64,000 nucleotides of DNA from Devosia sp. (GCA_017794705.1 CP051235.1:745010-809009), one strand, 5' to 3'. Positions 10,040-19,881 are shown, counted from the stretch's first letter. Made by a program: numbers and translations. The notes: generated by a model not told the origin, from the letters alone.

Positions 10040-10269
10040 GTTTTATTCCTTCCCAACAAGTGCGTTGTTCAAACTATTTATCCGGCCCCGACGGGTTTTA
10101 CCACACCCAAGGCGCTTTCGTGCCCATTTCGGGCGGCTTTCCACACGTCAGAAGTTCCCCATGAACCCCGGCTTCCGGTCAGCGAGGGCGGCAACTATCA
10201 TACTTTATTTGGTTTGACCATATTGTTGAATTGGGCGGATTTGCGGGCAAATGCCGCAGTTTTCAACCA

Positions 10270-11007
10270 TCAGATCATCACCATGCCGCCGTTGACGTTC
10301 AGCGTGTGGCCGGTGACGTAGGCGGCGGCGTCGGAGGCCAGAAACACGGCGCAGGCCGCGACTTCCTCGGCGGTGCCGAGGCGGGCGGCGGGAATCTGGT
10401 TCATGATGGCATCGCGCTGTTTTTCATTGAGTTCGTCGGTCATGGCCGAAGCAATGAAACCCGGCGCGATGGTGTTGACGGTGATGTTGCGGGAGGCGAC
10501 TTCCTGCGCCAGCGCCTTGGACATGCCGATGAGGCCGGCCTTGGTGGCGGCGTAGTTGCCCTGCCCGGCGTTGCCGACGACGCCCACTACCGATGAAATG
10601 CCGATGATGCGGCCGAACTTCTGTTTCATCATGGTGCGCAATACGGCGCGGCTGAGATGGAAGGCGGCAGTCAGGTTGACCGCGAGGACCTCATCCCACT
10701 CCTCATCCTTCATGCGCATGAAGATATTGTCGCGGGTCATGCCGGCATTGTTGACGAGAATGTCGAGACCTTGCATGGCCTCGACGGCCTGGGGCACCAG
10801 TTCGTCGACCTGTGCCAAATCCGACAAATTGCAGGGCAGGACATGGGTCTTGCCGGAGATTTCGCCGGCCACCTTTTCCAACTTGTCGACGCGCGTGCCG
10901 CTCAAAGCGACCTCGGCACCCTGGGCGGCCAGCGCCTTTGCGATTGCGCCGCCAATGCCGCCGCTAGCGCCGGTGACCAGTGCCCGTTTTCCTGAGAGAT
11001 CAAACAT
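10270..11007 (-). CDS. fabG: 3-oxoacyl-ACP reductase FabG
   Basis: NADPH-dependent reduction of 3-oxoacyl-ACP. Classical SDR fold: cofactor loop TGASGGIG (residues 13-20), NNAG at ~86-89, catalytic Ser139, Tyr152 and Lys156 in GISSVVG and NYAATKAG, and the FabG-type ending YVTGHTLNVNGGMVMI. 245 residues. It lies 27 bp after fabD, so the two form an operon. Context separates it from the generic SDR at 21410-22144. Confidence 0.96.
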   Translation of the reverse strand: MFDLSGKRALVTGASGGIGGAIAKALAAQGAEVALSGTRVDKLEKVAGEISGKTHVLPCNLSDLAQVDELVPQAVEAMQGLDILVNNAGMTRDNIFMRMKDEEWDEVLAVNLTAAFHLSRAVLRTMMKQKFGRIIGISSVVGVVGNAGQGNYAATKAGLIGMSKALAQEVASRNITVNTIAPGFIASAMTDELNEKQRDAIMNQIPAARLGTAEEVAACAVFLASDAAAYVTGHTLNVNGGMVMI

Positions 11008-11034
11008 TTAGTGCCCCAATTCTGTTGTGTTGAT

Positions 11035-11985
11035 TCAGCCGGCGAGTGAGGCAACGAGCGCGTCGATTTCGTCCGGGGTTCCGGCGGCGCTGGCTTCGAG
11101 ATCACGGTTGATGCGGCGAGCGAGCCCGGTCAACACCTTGCCGGCGCCCAGTTCCACGACCTGGGTTACACCCCCCTCGCCAGCCAGCCAGGAGACGCTT
11201 TCGGTCCAGCGCACCATGCCGGTGACCTGTTCAACGAGACGACGGCGGATTTCGTTGGGATCTGTGATCGGCGCGGCCAGCACGTTTGCGACGAGGGGCA
11301 CCGAGGGCTCTTTCATGTTTACGAGGGCCAGCGCTTCTTCCATCTTCTCGGCAGCCGGGCCCATCAGTTCACAATGGAATGGGGCGCTGACCGGCAGCAA
11401 CAGGGCGCGCTTGGCGCCGGCAGCCTTGGCCAGTTCGACGGCACGTTCGATCGCGGAGGTACTGCCCGAAACGACGACTTGCCCCGGTGAATTGTCATTG
11501 GCGACATCGCAGACCTCGCCCTGGCGGGCCTCTTCGGCGATCTTTGTGACCTGATCGAACTCAAGCCCCAACAGCGCCGCCATGGCGCCCTCGCCGACCG
11601 GCACCGCCTGCTGCATGGCCTGTCCGCGGGTCTTGAGGAGGCGGGCGGCATCGGCGATGGAGAAGGTACCGGCGGCGCAGAGTGCTGAGTACTCGCCCAG
11701 CGAATGGCCGGCAACGAAGTTTGAGTCTTTCGAGACAGTTACGCCTTTGGCTTCAAGCACTTTGACCACGGCCATTGAGACTGCCATCAGTGCCGGCTGA
11801 GCGTTTTCAGTAAGACGCAATGTCTCGTCCGGACCTTCGAACATGATCGAACTGAGGTCCTTGCCCAACGCATCGTCGACTTCGGCGAAAACGGATTTTG
11901 CCTCCGGAAAGGCATCGGCCAGATCCTTGCCCATGCCGACCGCCTGGCTACCCTGGCCCGGGAAAGTGAATGCTCTTTTGCTCAT
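11035..11985 (-). CDS. fabD: Malonyl-CoA:ACP transacylase FabD
   Basis: Transfers malonyl from CoA to ACP at the start of fatty acid synthesis. N-terminal FTFPGQGSQAVGMG, nucleophile Ser95 in GHSLGEYSAL, the active-site histidine in VSAPFHCELM, and ELGAGKVLTGLARRI near the end. 316 residues. It is first in the minus-strand fab operon; the plus-strand VOC gene at 12123 is divergent, so 11986-12122 should hold promoters for both. Confidence 0.96.
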   Translation of the reverse strand: MSKRAFTFPGQGSQAVGMGKDLADAFPEAKSVFAEVDDALGKDLSSIMFEGPDETLRLTENAQPALMAVSMAVVKVLEAKGVTVSKDSNFVAGHSLGEYSALCAAGTFSIADAARLLKTRGQAMQQAVPVGEGAMAALLGLEFDQVTKIAEEARQGEVCDVANDNSPGQVVVSGSTSAIERAVELAKAAGAKRALLLPVSAPFHCELMGPAAEKMEEALALVNMKEPSVPLVANVLAAPITDPNEIRRRLVEQVTGMVRWTESVSWLAGEGGVTQVVELGAGKVLTGLARRINRDLEASAAGTPDEIDALVASLAG

Positions 11986-12122
11986 GCGAATTGGTGCCTC
12001 CTGCCGCCCTGCCGGTTGCGCCCGGCTTTAATTGTCGCGTTCGGACATATTGTGGCGTGCAATGCCTTCGCGCACAATTGCTGTCAAGATTTGGCGGGGA
12101 GCGGGCTGTGGGAGAAGTGGGA

Positions 12123-12515
12123 ATGCAACGGATTTCGGCAGTGACGCTGGTGGTTCCGGATTATGATGCCGGGATTGCGTTTTACGTCGATGTGCTGGGG
12201 TTCGACCTGATCGCGGATACGGACCTTGGCGGTGGCAAACGCTGGGTGCTGGTGGCACCCGGCGGCGATGCCGGAACACGGTTGCTGCTGGCCAAGGCTG
12301 ACGGTCCGGAGCAAAGGTTGGCCATTGGAAACCAGACGGGTGGCCGGGTCTCGTTCTTCCTGACCACTGATGATTTTGCCCGGGACCATGAGGCGTTCGC
12401 GCAAAAAGGCGCCCGATTTCTCGAGACGCCTCGTCGCGAGCCGTTTGGTACCGTTGCCGTGTTCGCGGACCCGTTTGGCAACAAATGGGACCTGATCGAA
12501 CCGTCCGGCAGTTAG
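12123..12515 (+). CDS. VOC family protein (glyoxalase/bleomycin-resistance fold)
   Basis: A 130-residue single-domain vicinal-oxygen-chelate protein. It begins MQRISAVTLVVPDYDAGIAFYVDVLGF and ends with the family strand FGTVAVFADPFGNKWDLIEP, where the Glu is a typical metal ligand. The substrate cannot be inferred. ATG at 12123 was chosen over longer in-frame starts because GGAGAAGTGGGA lies just before it and the conserved fold begins at once. Its stop overlaps the end of the convergent DUF2147 gene by 4 bp. Confidence 0.82.
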   Translation: MQRISAVTLVVPDYDAGIAFYVDVLGFDLIADTDLGGGKRWVLVAPGGDAGTRLLLAKADGPEQRLAIGNQTGGRVSFFLTTDDFARDHEAFAQKGARFLETPRREPFGTVAVFADPFGNKWDLIEPSGS

Positions 12516-12949
12516 ATGCGGGTGAATTCCATGGTCTGGCACATGATGACCTTGCAGCCGGAGACGCGCATGTGGTCGCCGCTCAGCATGGTCAAGTTGC
12601 CGCTGATGGTTTCGCCTTCATAGTGAACCGTGCCGCGCCAGCGGTTGTCCGATGCGGGGACAGCGCCGCTGACCACATATTCATTCAGATACTGCAGGTT
12701 CTCGGCGGTGCGGGCATCGGCGCGCAGCCAGGTGAGCCTGGCGCACAGCTGACCATCGCCGCAAGGGACGACTTCGTAGCGGGATTCGCCGCCGGTCGAC
12801 TGCCAGCGGCCCACCGGGTTGAGCTCATCCGCCAGAGCGGGAGACATTGACAAAAGGGCAACGGCGAGTGTTGCGGCAAATTTCAAGGGTGAGCGAAGCA
12901 CTGCTCTCTCCATTTTTTCGAGTGGCAAACGGTTGATGTAGGCCGACAT
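12512..12949 (-). CDS. DUF2147-like secreted protein
   Basis: 145 residues with an N-terminal signal peptide (core LKFAATLAVALLSMSPALA). The mature part resembles DUF2147 proteins: VGRWQSTGGESRYEVVPCGDGQLCARLTWL, then a W..GTVHYEGETISGNLTM segment and a closing VSGCKVIMCQTMEFTRI. Four cysteines (CGDGQLC, GCKVIMC) may form two disulphides in the periplasm. The family's function is unknown. A later in-frame ATG at 12913 is an alternative start that keeps the signal peptide. Confidence 0.7.
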   Translation of the reverse strand: MSAYINRLPLEKMERAVLRSPLKFAATLAVALLSMSPALADELNPVGRWQSTGGESRYEVVPCGDGQLCARLTWLRADARTAENLQYLNEYVVSGAVPASDNRWRGTVHYEGETISGNLTMLSGDHMRVSGCKVIMCQTMEFTRI

Positions 12950-13387
12950 GACATGCCGTCCCCGAACCGGAGCCGAACCATTCGTTCATCTGGGATTCAT
13001 CTGCGCCCTCGCCCGCAAGGACATTCAGACGCTGCACCTGAAGCTCTTATAGTGCCTGATTTGGGCAGGAATAGGAATCCCGGCCGATGTGGTTAAGGTG
13101 CGTCGCTTTGCAGCAGGGACCCGGTTCCGACTGATACAAGCTGCCCGTCTACTGGCACAAAAGGCTTGATTGGCGGGCAGATTGGCCTTATGGAGCCGCA
13201 TCGTTCGTTCGGCCGGGGGCTGAACGGAGGGTTGGGCGTTGCCCGACAGACAGGACGGATACCCTGTCGGCCTCCCGTGTTCCCGCTCTTTCGGAGTATG
13301 CTTTGAACGCCTTTGGGATGTTTCAAAGAGGCTTTGCGCCGAAGAACGTGTTTGTTCGACTCTAAACGACAAGGATAAAGGCGTAAC
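12950..13387. other. Intergenic region upstream of rpsF
   Basis: 438 bp without a convincing gene; the short ORFs here have no family resemblance. It must carry the promoter and leader of the S6/S18/L9 operon and perhaps that of the minus-strand DUF2147 gene. AAGGATAAAG just before the rpsF ATG is a usable ribosome-binding site. I looked for an S6:S18-binding leader motif and could not assign one. Confidence 0.5.
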
Positions 13388-13771
13388 ATGGCCCTTTATG
13401 AACATATCTACCTTGCGCGGCAGGACGTCTCCGCGCAGCAGGTGGAGGAATTGACCTCTGCCCTGACTTCGCTGCTGGAAGAAAAAGGCGGCAAGGTCAC
13501 CAAGAACGAGTACTGGGGTCTGAAGACCCTGTCATACAAGATCCGCAAGAACCGCAAGGCTCATTACTCGCTGTTCAACATCGACGCTCCGCATGAGGCG
13601 GTGGCCGAAATGGAACGGCAGATGCGCATCAATGAAGACATTCTGCGCTTCATGACGATCCGCGTCGACGCGCTGGAAGAAGGCCCGTCGGTAATGATGC
13701 AGAAGCGCGATGAGCGCAGCGATCGCGGCGACCGTGGTGATCGCGGCGACCGCCGCCCGCCCCGCCGCTAA
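13388..13771 (+). CDS. rpsF: Ribosomal protein bS6
   Basis: Small-subunit protein that pairs with bS18 on the 30S platform. It starts [21 protein letters not shown] and contains [20 protein letters not shown] and [15 protein letters not shown], standard for bS6. The C-terminal tail has GDR repeats ([18 protein letters not shown]), a charged extension seen in alphaproteobacterial S6. First gene of rpsF-rpsR-rplI. Confidence 0.97.
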   Translation: MALYEHIYLARQDVSAQQVEELTSALTSLLEEKGGKVTKNEYWGLKTLSYKIRKNRKAHYSLFNIDAPHEAVAEMERQMRINEDILRFMTIRVDALEEGPSVMMQKRDERSDRGDRGDRGDRRPPRR

Positions 13772-13789
13772 GCGAGAAGGTTCAGCAAA

Positions 13790-14044
13790 ATGGCTATAAA
13801 AGATCTCACAACGACAACGACGCGCCGCCCCTTCCAGCGCCGGCGCAAGACCTGTCCGTTCTCCGGCGCCAACGCCCCGGTGATCGACTACAAGGATACG
13901 CGGCTGCTGCTGCGTTACGTCTCCGAGCGCGGCAAGATCGTGCCGAGCCGCATCACGGCTGTTTCTGCCAAGAAGCAGCGTGAACTGGCCCGTGCCGTCA
14001 AACGCGCCCGTTTCATCGGCCTGCTGCCGTTCCTGGTTCAGTAA
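13790..14044 (+). CDS. rpsR: Ribosomal protein bS18
   Basis: 84-residue platform protein that binds bS6 and 16S rRNA. Conserved core [20 protein letters not shown], then [19 protein letters not shown] and the basic helix [19 protein letters not shown]. It lies 18 bp after rpsF, with AAGGTTCAGCAAA as the start region. Operon partner of rpsF and rplI. Confidence 0.97.
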   Translation: MAIKDLTTTTTRRPFQRRRKTCPFSGANAPVIDYKDTRLLLRYVSERGKIVPSRITAVSAKKQRELARAVKRARFIGLLPFLVQ

Positions 14045-14135
14045 CCGGACCCGCAGGTTTTCGCTGGGGAGCGGCCCGGACTGACCGGACCCTCCTCTAA
14101 CCGCCGCAAGGGCGGGACAGCAAAGGAGCATTCAA

Positions 14136-14783
14136 ATGCAAGTTATTCTTCTCGAACGTGTCGGCCGTCTCGGCACGATTGGCGACGAAGTCGCCGTCAG
14201 GGACGGGTTCGCCCGCAATTTCCTTCTGCCGCAAGGCAAGGCCATCCGCGCCAGCGAAACCAACCGCGCCAAGTTCGAAACCGAACGTGCCGCGATCGAA
14301 AAGCGCAACGCGGAACGCCGCGAAGCCGCTGCCGGCATCGCCGCAGGGATCAACGGAGCCTCGGTGATCGTCATCCGCCAGGCTGGTGAAAATGGCCAGC
14401 TTTACGGTTCGGTGTCGTCGCGTGACATTTCTGACGCGCTTGCCGCCCAGGGTTTTGAAGTCACCAAGACCCAGGTCGACCTGCCGCTGCCGATCAAGAC
14501 CGTCGGCATGCACGATGTGGCGCTCAACCTTCACCCGGAAGTCGAAGTCAGTGTGACGGTGAACGTCGCCCGGTCCGAGAGCGAGGCCGAGCGCCAGGCT
14601 GCCGGTGAAGACCTGACCACCATCAGCTATGACGACGAAGATGAGGCCGCTGAGGCCGAAGCTGCCGCCGCCGCTGCTGAAGCTTCGGTGGGTGAAGAGG
14701 CCGCCGCTGCCATCGCCGAGGAAGTTTCCGGTGAAGAAGCCGAGGAACTGGCCGAGGAAACCGAGCGTCAGGAAGACGCATAA
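14136..14783 (+). CDS. rplI: Ribosomal protein bL9
   Basis: Large-subunit protein at the L1-stalk base. N-terminal domain [19 protein letters not shown] with [16 protein letters not shown] is followed by the linker helix and the C-terminal domain ([15 protein letters not shown]). At 215 residues it is longer than E. coli L9 (149) because of an Ala/Glu-rich acidic tail from about residue 165, a common alphaproteobacterial feature. AAAGGAG precedes the ATG. Last gene before a strong terminator. Confidence 0.97.
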   Translation: MQVILLERVGRLGTIGDEVAVRDGFARNFLLPQGKAIRASETNRAKFETERAAIEKRNAERREAAAGIAAGINGASVIVIRQAGENGQLYGSVSSRDISDALAAQGFEVTKTQVDLPLPIKTVGMHDVALNLHPEVEVSVTVNVARSESEAERQAAGEDLTTISYDDEDEAAEAEAAAAAAEASVGEEAAAAIAEEVSGEEAEELAEETERQEDA

Positions 14784-14813
14784 GACTTTCGGTTTGCAGA
14801 CCCGCGAATCAGG

Positions 14814-14843
14814 AAGGCCGGGCATCGCCCGGCCTTTTCTTTT
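14814..14843 (+). terminator. Intrinsic terminator of rpsF-rpsR-rplI
   Basis: Perfect 10-bp stem AAGGCCGGGC/GCCCGGCCTT with an ATC loop, followed by TTCTTTT, 31 bp after the rplI stop. A textbook rho-independent terminator. Confidence 0.88.
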
Positions 14844-14995
14844 GCAACCTGCGATATTGGCCGCCTCAGGTTTTCCCCGATGTTATGCTGCACTCACAGC
14901 GAATCATGATTTGGACGAATTTTTCACGGGTGAACCGCTTCAATGCGGGGGGGCTTGTGGTTAACAAAAGGTTCTCGCAAACTCAGGGGTCTTGA

Positions 14996-16486
14996 ATGGA
15001 AGCGGTGCGGCAGCTTCGCCCTCAATCTGATGAACAAAGCTACCGGCTGGCCCCGCAGAACATCGAGGCCGAGCAGGCGCTGCTGGGTGCGATCCTGGTC
15101 AACAACGAGGCGTTCTACCGGGTTTCCGACTTTCTTGAGCCCGAGCATTTCTATGAGCCAGTACACCGCGACATTTACGAGGTGCTGGGCCAGATCATCC
15201 GCGCAGGCCGTACGGCCACGCCGGTGACGGCCAAGACCCATCTGCCCGACGAGTTGATGGAAAATGTCACCATGGCGCAGTACCTGGCGCGGCTGGCGGC
15301 GGAAGCGACCACGGTACTCAACGCCTATGATTATGGGCAATCCATCTATGACCTGTCGTTGCAGCGGGCGCTGATCCAGATCGGCGAGGCGATGGTCGAC
15401 ACGGCCTACAAGCCGGGGGTCGACGCGCCGCCGAGCAAACAGATCGAGGCCGCCGAACGGCAACTGTTCGAACTGGCGGAACAGGGCCGATATGACGGCG
15501 GGTTCCAGGGGTTCAACAAGGCACTGCTCGATGCGATCGAACTGGCGGGGGAAGCCTACAAGCGCGATGGCGGTCTGTCGGGCACGGCGACGGGACTGAC
15601 CGACCTCGACCGGCAGATGGGCGGATTGCAGCGCTCCGACCTGATCATTCTCGCCGGACGTCCGGGCATGGCCAAAACGTCGCTCGCCACCAATATCGCC
15701 ATGCATGTGGCCAAGACCTACAAGGGCGAAGTGCAAGCGGACGGGCACATGAAGACCGTCGATGGCGGGGTCGTGGGGTTCTTCTCGCTGGAAATGAGCG
15801 CCGAACAGCTGGCGACACGTATCCTATCCTCGGAAACCGAGATTTCATCCTCGGAGATCCGGCGCGGCAATATTCACGAAAGCCAGTTTGGACGGCTGGT
15901 GGATGCGTCGCGGATGCTGAACGAACTGCCGCTCTATATTGATGACACGGGCGGTCTCAGTATCGGGCAGTTGATGGCGCGGGCGCGGCGACTGAAGCGG
16001 CAGAAGGGGCTTGATGTCCTCATCATCGACTATATCCAGCTGTTGAGCGGCTCTTCGCGGCGCGGCAATGAAAACCGCGTGCAGGAACTGACAGAGATCA
16101 CCACTTCGCTGAAGGCGCTGGCCAAGGAGTTGGAAGTGCCGATCATCGCGCTCAGCCAGCTGAGCCGGCAAGTGGAAAGCCGCGACGACAAAAGGCCGCA
16201 ATTGTCCGATCTTCGTGAATCCGGCTCGATTGAGCAGGACGCCGACGTGGTGCTGTTCATCTATCGGGACGAATATTATCTGAAGAACCGCGAGCCGGAG
16301 GCGGGAACGCCGAAGCATCTGGAGTGGCAGGCGGACATGGAGCGCGTGCACGGGCGGGCCGAAGTGATCATCGGCAAGCAGCGGCACGGGCCCACGGGCA
16401 CGGTGAACCTGGCCTTTGAGGGTCAATACACGAGATTTTCCAACCTGGCGCGTGACCAATATGTGCCTGAACGGATCGACAGGTAG
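14996..16486 (+). CDS. dnaB: Replicative DNA helicase DnaB
   Basis: Hexameric 5'-3' helicase of the replication fork. N-terminal DnaG-binding domain (APQNIEAEQALLGAILVNN), linker, then a RecA-like domain with Walker A region LAGRPGMAKTSLATNIA, Walker B LDVLIIDYIQLL, and ALAKELEVPIIALSQLSRQ, RESGSIEQDADVV and an arginine-finger region near the end. An insertion after the Walker A helix (YKGEVQADGHMKTVDGG) is typical of alphaproteobacteria. Residue 226 in Walker A is Ala (GCC) where most helicases have Gly (see findings). 496 residues. ATG at 14996 directly follows the TCTTGA stretch; upstream signals are weak. Confidence 0.95.
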   Translation: MEAVRQLRPQSDEQSYRLAPQNIEAEQALLGAILVNNEAFYRVSDFLEPEHFYEPVHRDIYEVLGQIIRAGRTATPVTAKTHLPDELMENVTMAQYLARLAAEATTVLNAYDYGQSIYDLSLQRALIQIGEAMVDTAYKPGVDAPPSKQIEAAERQLFELAEQGRYDGGFQGFNKALLDAIELAGEAYKRDGGLSGTATGLTDLDRQMGGLQRSDLIILAGRPGMAKTSLATNIAMHVAKTYKGEVQADGHMKTVDGGVVGFFSLEMSAEQLATRILSSETEISSSEIRRGNIHESQFGRLVDASRMLNELPLYIDDTGGLSIGQLMARARRLKRQKGLDVLIIDYIQLLSGSSRRGNENRVQELTEITTSLKALAKELEVPIIALSQLSRQVESRDDKRPQLSDLRESGSIEQDADVVLFIYRDEYYLKNREPEAGTPKHLEWQADMERVHGRAEVIIGKQRHGPTGTVNLAFEGQYTRFSNLARDQYVPERIDR

Positions 16487-16491
16487 GGCAC

Positions 16492-17625
16492 TTGGCGGCG
16501 CATACGGGACAATTCAGCGGGAGATTGATCGTCGATCTCGCCGCCATCGTCCGCAACTGGTCAGGGCTGGACAAGGTGAGCGCGACGGCGCTTACCGCGG
16601 CTGTGGTCAAGGCCGACGCCTATGGGTGCGGGCTGGTCGCGGTGGGGCTGGCCCTGAGCAAGGCGGGGGCGAACTTCTTCTTTGTGGCGACGCCTGAAGA
16701 GGGACTGGCGCTGCGCACCACCCTGCCCGACGCACACATTTTCGTTCTGAACGGTCTGCCACCGGGTGCCGCGACTTTGTTTACCGAACAGCGGCTGATG
16801 CCGGTGCTCAATTCCCTGTCGGAGCTCGATCAGTGGCTGCAAATCTGTTTGCAGCGGGAAGAATCGCTTCCGGCGGCACTGCACTTCGATACGGGCATGA
16901 ACCGGCTGGGGTTCCGGTTGCAGGAAGCGTCCATCGTCAAGGCGAAGATGGAAGAGACCGGATTTCTGCCGCAGATGGTCATGAGCCATCTGGCCTGTGC
17001 GGATGTGCCGGGGCATGAAAAAAACCGGACACAAAGGGCGATCTTTCAGTCGCTGATGACGCATTTTCCCGAGATCCCGGCGTCGCTTGCCAATTCGGCG
17101 GCCACGCTGGGCGGGCGGGAGAACCATTTCCAGATGGTGCGGCCGGGCATTGCGCTTTATGGCGGGCGGGCGATTTCGGGCCGGCCCAACCCGATGACGC
17201 AGGCCGTGACGCTCGAAATGCCGATCCTTCAGGTGCGGGAAGCACGTACCGGCGAAACGGTAGGCTATGGCGCAACCTACACGCTGAACCGGGAAAGCCG
17301 GCTGGCCACCATTGCAATGGGCTATGCCGACGGGCTGTTCCGGCACCTTTCGGGCTCCAACACGATGCCGGGCGGCAAGGTGGCCATCAACGGGCATCTG
17401 GCGCCTATCCTGGGGATCGTTTCGATGGACCTTTGCGTGGTCGACATTACCGACCTGCCTGAGGTCCCCTCACCCGGCGAATTTGCCGAGATATTTGGAC
17501 CCAACGTTTCCATTGACAGCCAGGCCGATGCGGCGGGCACCATCGGCTATGAGGTGCTGACTTCAATGAAAGGGCGGTTCATCCGCTTTTATCGCGACGA
17601 GGACGGGACGCTGGTTCAAGCCTGA
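16492..17625 (+). CDS. alr: Alanine racemase
   Basis: PLP-dependent interconversion of L- and D-alanine for peptidoglycan. Start is TTG, 5 bp after the dnaB stop, with AGGTAGGG upstream. PLP lysine is Lys40 in VVKADAYGCG; the fold continues with HFDTGMNRLGFR, VRPGIALYGG, and the second catalytic Tyr in VGYGATYTLNRES, then AMGYADGLFR and GIVSMDLCVVDIT. 377 residues fits the family. The dnaB-alr-radA order is conserved in Rhizobiales. Confidence 0.95.
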   Translation: MAAHTGQFSGRLIVDLAAIVRNWSGLDKVSATALTAAVVKADAYGCGLVAVGLALSKAGANFFFVATPEEGLALRTTLPDAHIFVLNGLPPGAATLFTEQRLMPVLNSLSELDQWLQICLQREESLPAALHFDTGMNRLGFRLQEASIVKAKMEETGFLPQMVMSHLACADVPGHEKNRTQRAIFQSLMTHFPEIPASLANSAATLGGRENHFQMVRPGIALYGGRAISGRPNPMTQAVTLEMPILQVREARTGETVGYGATYTLNRESRLATIAMGYADGLFRHLSGSNTMPGGKVAINGHLAPILGIVSMDLCVVDITDLPEVPSPGEFAEIFGPNVSIDSQADAAGTIGYEVLTSMKGRFIRFYRDEDGTLVQA

Positions 17626-17725
17626 GCTCGTTGCCATAAGTCTGTATCGTTCTCTTTTTGTTCTTGAACTTTGACCTGACCTTGGCTATGGGTCGGGACT
17701 GAAGCAGAGGCGCGAAGGGGCCGGA

Positions 17726-19126
17726 ATGGCGCGGGTCAAGACCACATTTGTTTGCCAGAGCTGCGGAGCGACGACCGGACAATGGGCGGGGCGCTGCGAT
17801 TCCTGCGGCGAATGGAATTCCATCGTGGAGGAAATGGCCGACACCGGCGTGGGCGCCGGACCGAAATCGGCCAAGGCCGCTGGCCGACCGACGCAGTTGG
17901 TGGCGCTTTCCGGCGAGACCGAGGACGCGCTGCGCATTCCCTCGGGCATGGAAGAGCTGGACCGGGTGACAGGCGGCGGCTTCGTCAAGGGTTCGGCGGT
18001 GCTGGTGGGAGGCGATCCGGGCATCGGCAAGTCGACACTTTTGCTGCAGGCGGCAACAGCGCTGGCCGAAGCGGGCGGCAATGTCATTTACGTTTCGGGC
18101 GAAGAGGCCGTGGCGCAGGTGCGCTTGCGGGCGCAGCGGCTGGGTGTCGGCGGGGCCGAGGTGAAACTGGCCAGTGAGACCAATGTCGAGACCATTCTGG
18201 CCACACTCGAGCAGGCAGAAAAGCCGGACCTCGTCATCATCGATTCCATCCAGACCTTGTGGACCGACCGGGTGGACAGTGCGCCGGGCACCGTGACCCA
18301 GGTCCGCACCAGCGCCCAGGCGATGACGCGTTTCGCCAAGAAGAGCGGTGCGGCGGTGGTGCTGGTGGGACATGTGACCAAGGACGGGCAGATTGCCGGG
18401 CCGCGAGTGGTGGAGCACATGGTCGACGCGGTGCTTTATTTCGAGGGCGACGCCAGCCACACGTTCCGCATCCTGCGCGGGGTGAAGAACCGCTATGGCG
18501 CGACCGACGAAATCGGCGTTTTCGAAATGACGCAACTGGGATTGCGGCAGGTGGCGAACCCCAGCGCGCTGTTTCTCGACCAGCGCGACACGAGTGCTGC
18601 AGGTTCAGCGGTTTTCGCCGGCATGGAAGGCACGCGGCCGGTGCTGGTGGAAATCCAGGCGCTGGTGGCCCCCTCGCCGCTCGGCACGCCAAGGCGAGCG
18701 GTTGTGGGCTGGGATTCGGCGCGGCTATCGATGGTGCTGGCGGTGCTTGAAACGCGCTGCGGGGTGCGCATCGGCGGCAACGACATTTATCTCAACGTCG
18801 CAGGCGGTCTGAAAATCGGTGAACCTGCCGCCGACCTGGCCGTTGCGGCCGCCCTGATTTCATCGCTGACCGATTCCCCCCTGCCCGCAGACGCGGTCTA
18901 TTTCGGGGAAATCAGCCTTTCCGGCGGGGTGCGGCCGGTAGTGCATGCGGCGCTGCGGCTGCGCGAAGCGGGCAAACTGGGGTTTGAAACCGCCTATACG
19001 GGACGGCTGAACAGCGCCGACAAGAAGAGCGATCTTGCGGTGCAGGAATATACTCAATTGACTGAACTGGTTGGACGGATCGCAGCCAGTGGGCGGCGCC
19101 CGGCGAATGAAGCGAGCGCTGACTAG
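17726..19126 (+). CDS. radA: DNA repair protein RadA
   Basis: RecA-like branch-migration and recombination factor. N-terminal C4 zinc finger (FVCQSCGATTGQWAGRCDSCGEW), Walker A GGDPGIGKSTLLLQ, Walker B LVIIDSIQT, the RadA-specific KNRYGATDEIGVFEM motif, and a C-terminal Lon-protease-like domain (IYLNVAGGLKIGEPAADLAVAAALISS, GEISLSGGVRPV). 466 residues. About 100 bp separate it from alr. Confidence 0.96.
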   Translation: MARVKTTFVCQSCGATTGQWAGRCDSCGEWNSIVEEMADTGVGAGPKSAKAAGRPTQLVALSGETEDALRIPSGMEELDRVTGGGFVKGSAVLVGGDPGIGKSTLLLQAATALAEAGGNVIYVSGEEAVAQVRLRAQRLGVGGAEVKLASETNVETILATLEQAEKPDLVIIDSIQTLWTDRVDSAPGTVTQVRTSAQAMTRFAKKSGAAVVLVGHVTKDGQIAGPRVVEHMVDAVLYFEGDASHTFRILRGVKNRYGATDEIGVFEMTQLGLRQVANPSALFLDQRDTSAAGSAVFAGMEGTRPVLVEIQALVAPSPLGTPRRAVVGWDSARLSMVLAVLETRCGVRIGGNDIYLNVAGGLKIGEPAADLAVAAALISSLTDSPLPADAVYFGEISLSGGVRPVVHAALRLREAGKLGFETAYTGRLNSADKKSDLAVQEYTQLTELVGRIAASGRRPANEASAD

Positions 19127-19231
19127 GGGAAAAATGTCACGATCAGCGCCAAGCCGTTCCGACGTGCTTGGATTCCGGCGCGTTAGCGGGTAAACCCTTG
19201 CCGACTTGGGACAGATTCAGGCGTACTCTTC

Positions 19232-19816
19232 ATGCTGACACCGTTTGACGTTGCCGTCGGCCTTCTTGTTTTCATCTCCGCCATTCTGGCCACGGCGCGC
19301 GGACTGACCCGCGAAGTGCTGTCGCTGGCGACCTGGGCCGGCTCGGCGCTGTTCGCGGTGTGGATGTGGCAGGCCCATCCCGAGATCGCCCGTGACATGA
19401 TCACGGAGCCGATCGTGGCGGATGTGGCGACAGTAGTTGTCAGCTTCATCGTGGCGCTGATCATCCTGCACCTGCTGACCATGCGGATCGCCGACTTCGT
19501 GGTGGATTCGAAAATCGGCCCGCTCGACCGTACCTTGGGCTTCGTGTTCGGTGCCGCACGCGGCGTTTTGATTGCGGTGGTGATTGTGATATTCGGGCAA
19601 TGGCTGAGCTGGTTCGGATTTGGATCGTACGTCGAGAATTCGCGCAGCATCCCGCCGCTGACCTCATTCGGTGACGGGTTGATCGCGGCATTGCCGGACG
19701 ATCTGGAACAGCAGGTGACCGACATTCTTCAGCGTGGCAGCGGGCTGGATGTGCCCGAGGACATTATTGAAGAAGAAGCGGGCACAGATGCCGGCGAAGA
19801 GCCGCTGCCGGCCTGA
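19232..19816 (+). CDS. cvpA: CvpA family membrane protein
   Basis: Four hydrophobic segments (residues ~3-20, 30-45, 62-82, 100-125) match the CvpA/colicin V production family, followed by an acidic C-terminal tail. Its exact function is unknown; in E. coli it is needed for colicin V export and envelope stress tolerance. Position directly upstream of purF is the classic cvpA-purF pairing. A 7-bp hairpin (TGCCCGC at 19828, GCGGGCA at 19846) lies in the 65-bp gap before purF. Confidence 0.9.
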   Translation: MLTPFDVAVGLLVFISAILATARGLTREVLSLATWAGSALFAVWMWQAHPEIARDMITEPIVADVATVVVSFIVALIILHLLTMRIADFVVDSKIGPLDRTLGFVFGAARGVLIAVVIVIFGQWLSWFGFGSYVENSRSIPPLTSFGDGLIAALPDDLEQQVTDILQRGSGLDVPEDIIEEEAGTDAGEEPLPA

Positions 19817-19881
19817 ACCTGACGGCCTGCCCGCCGCCGAAAAATGCGGGCACATGGAAATGGATTCGTGGAAAGCTGCAT

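Noticed and set aside
13200..13387. S6:S18-binding leader RNA before rpsF
   Set aside because: A leader is expected, but I could not identify the conserved bulge and stem convincingly.
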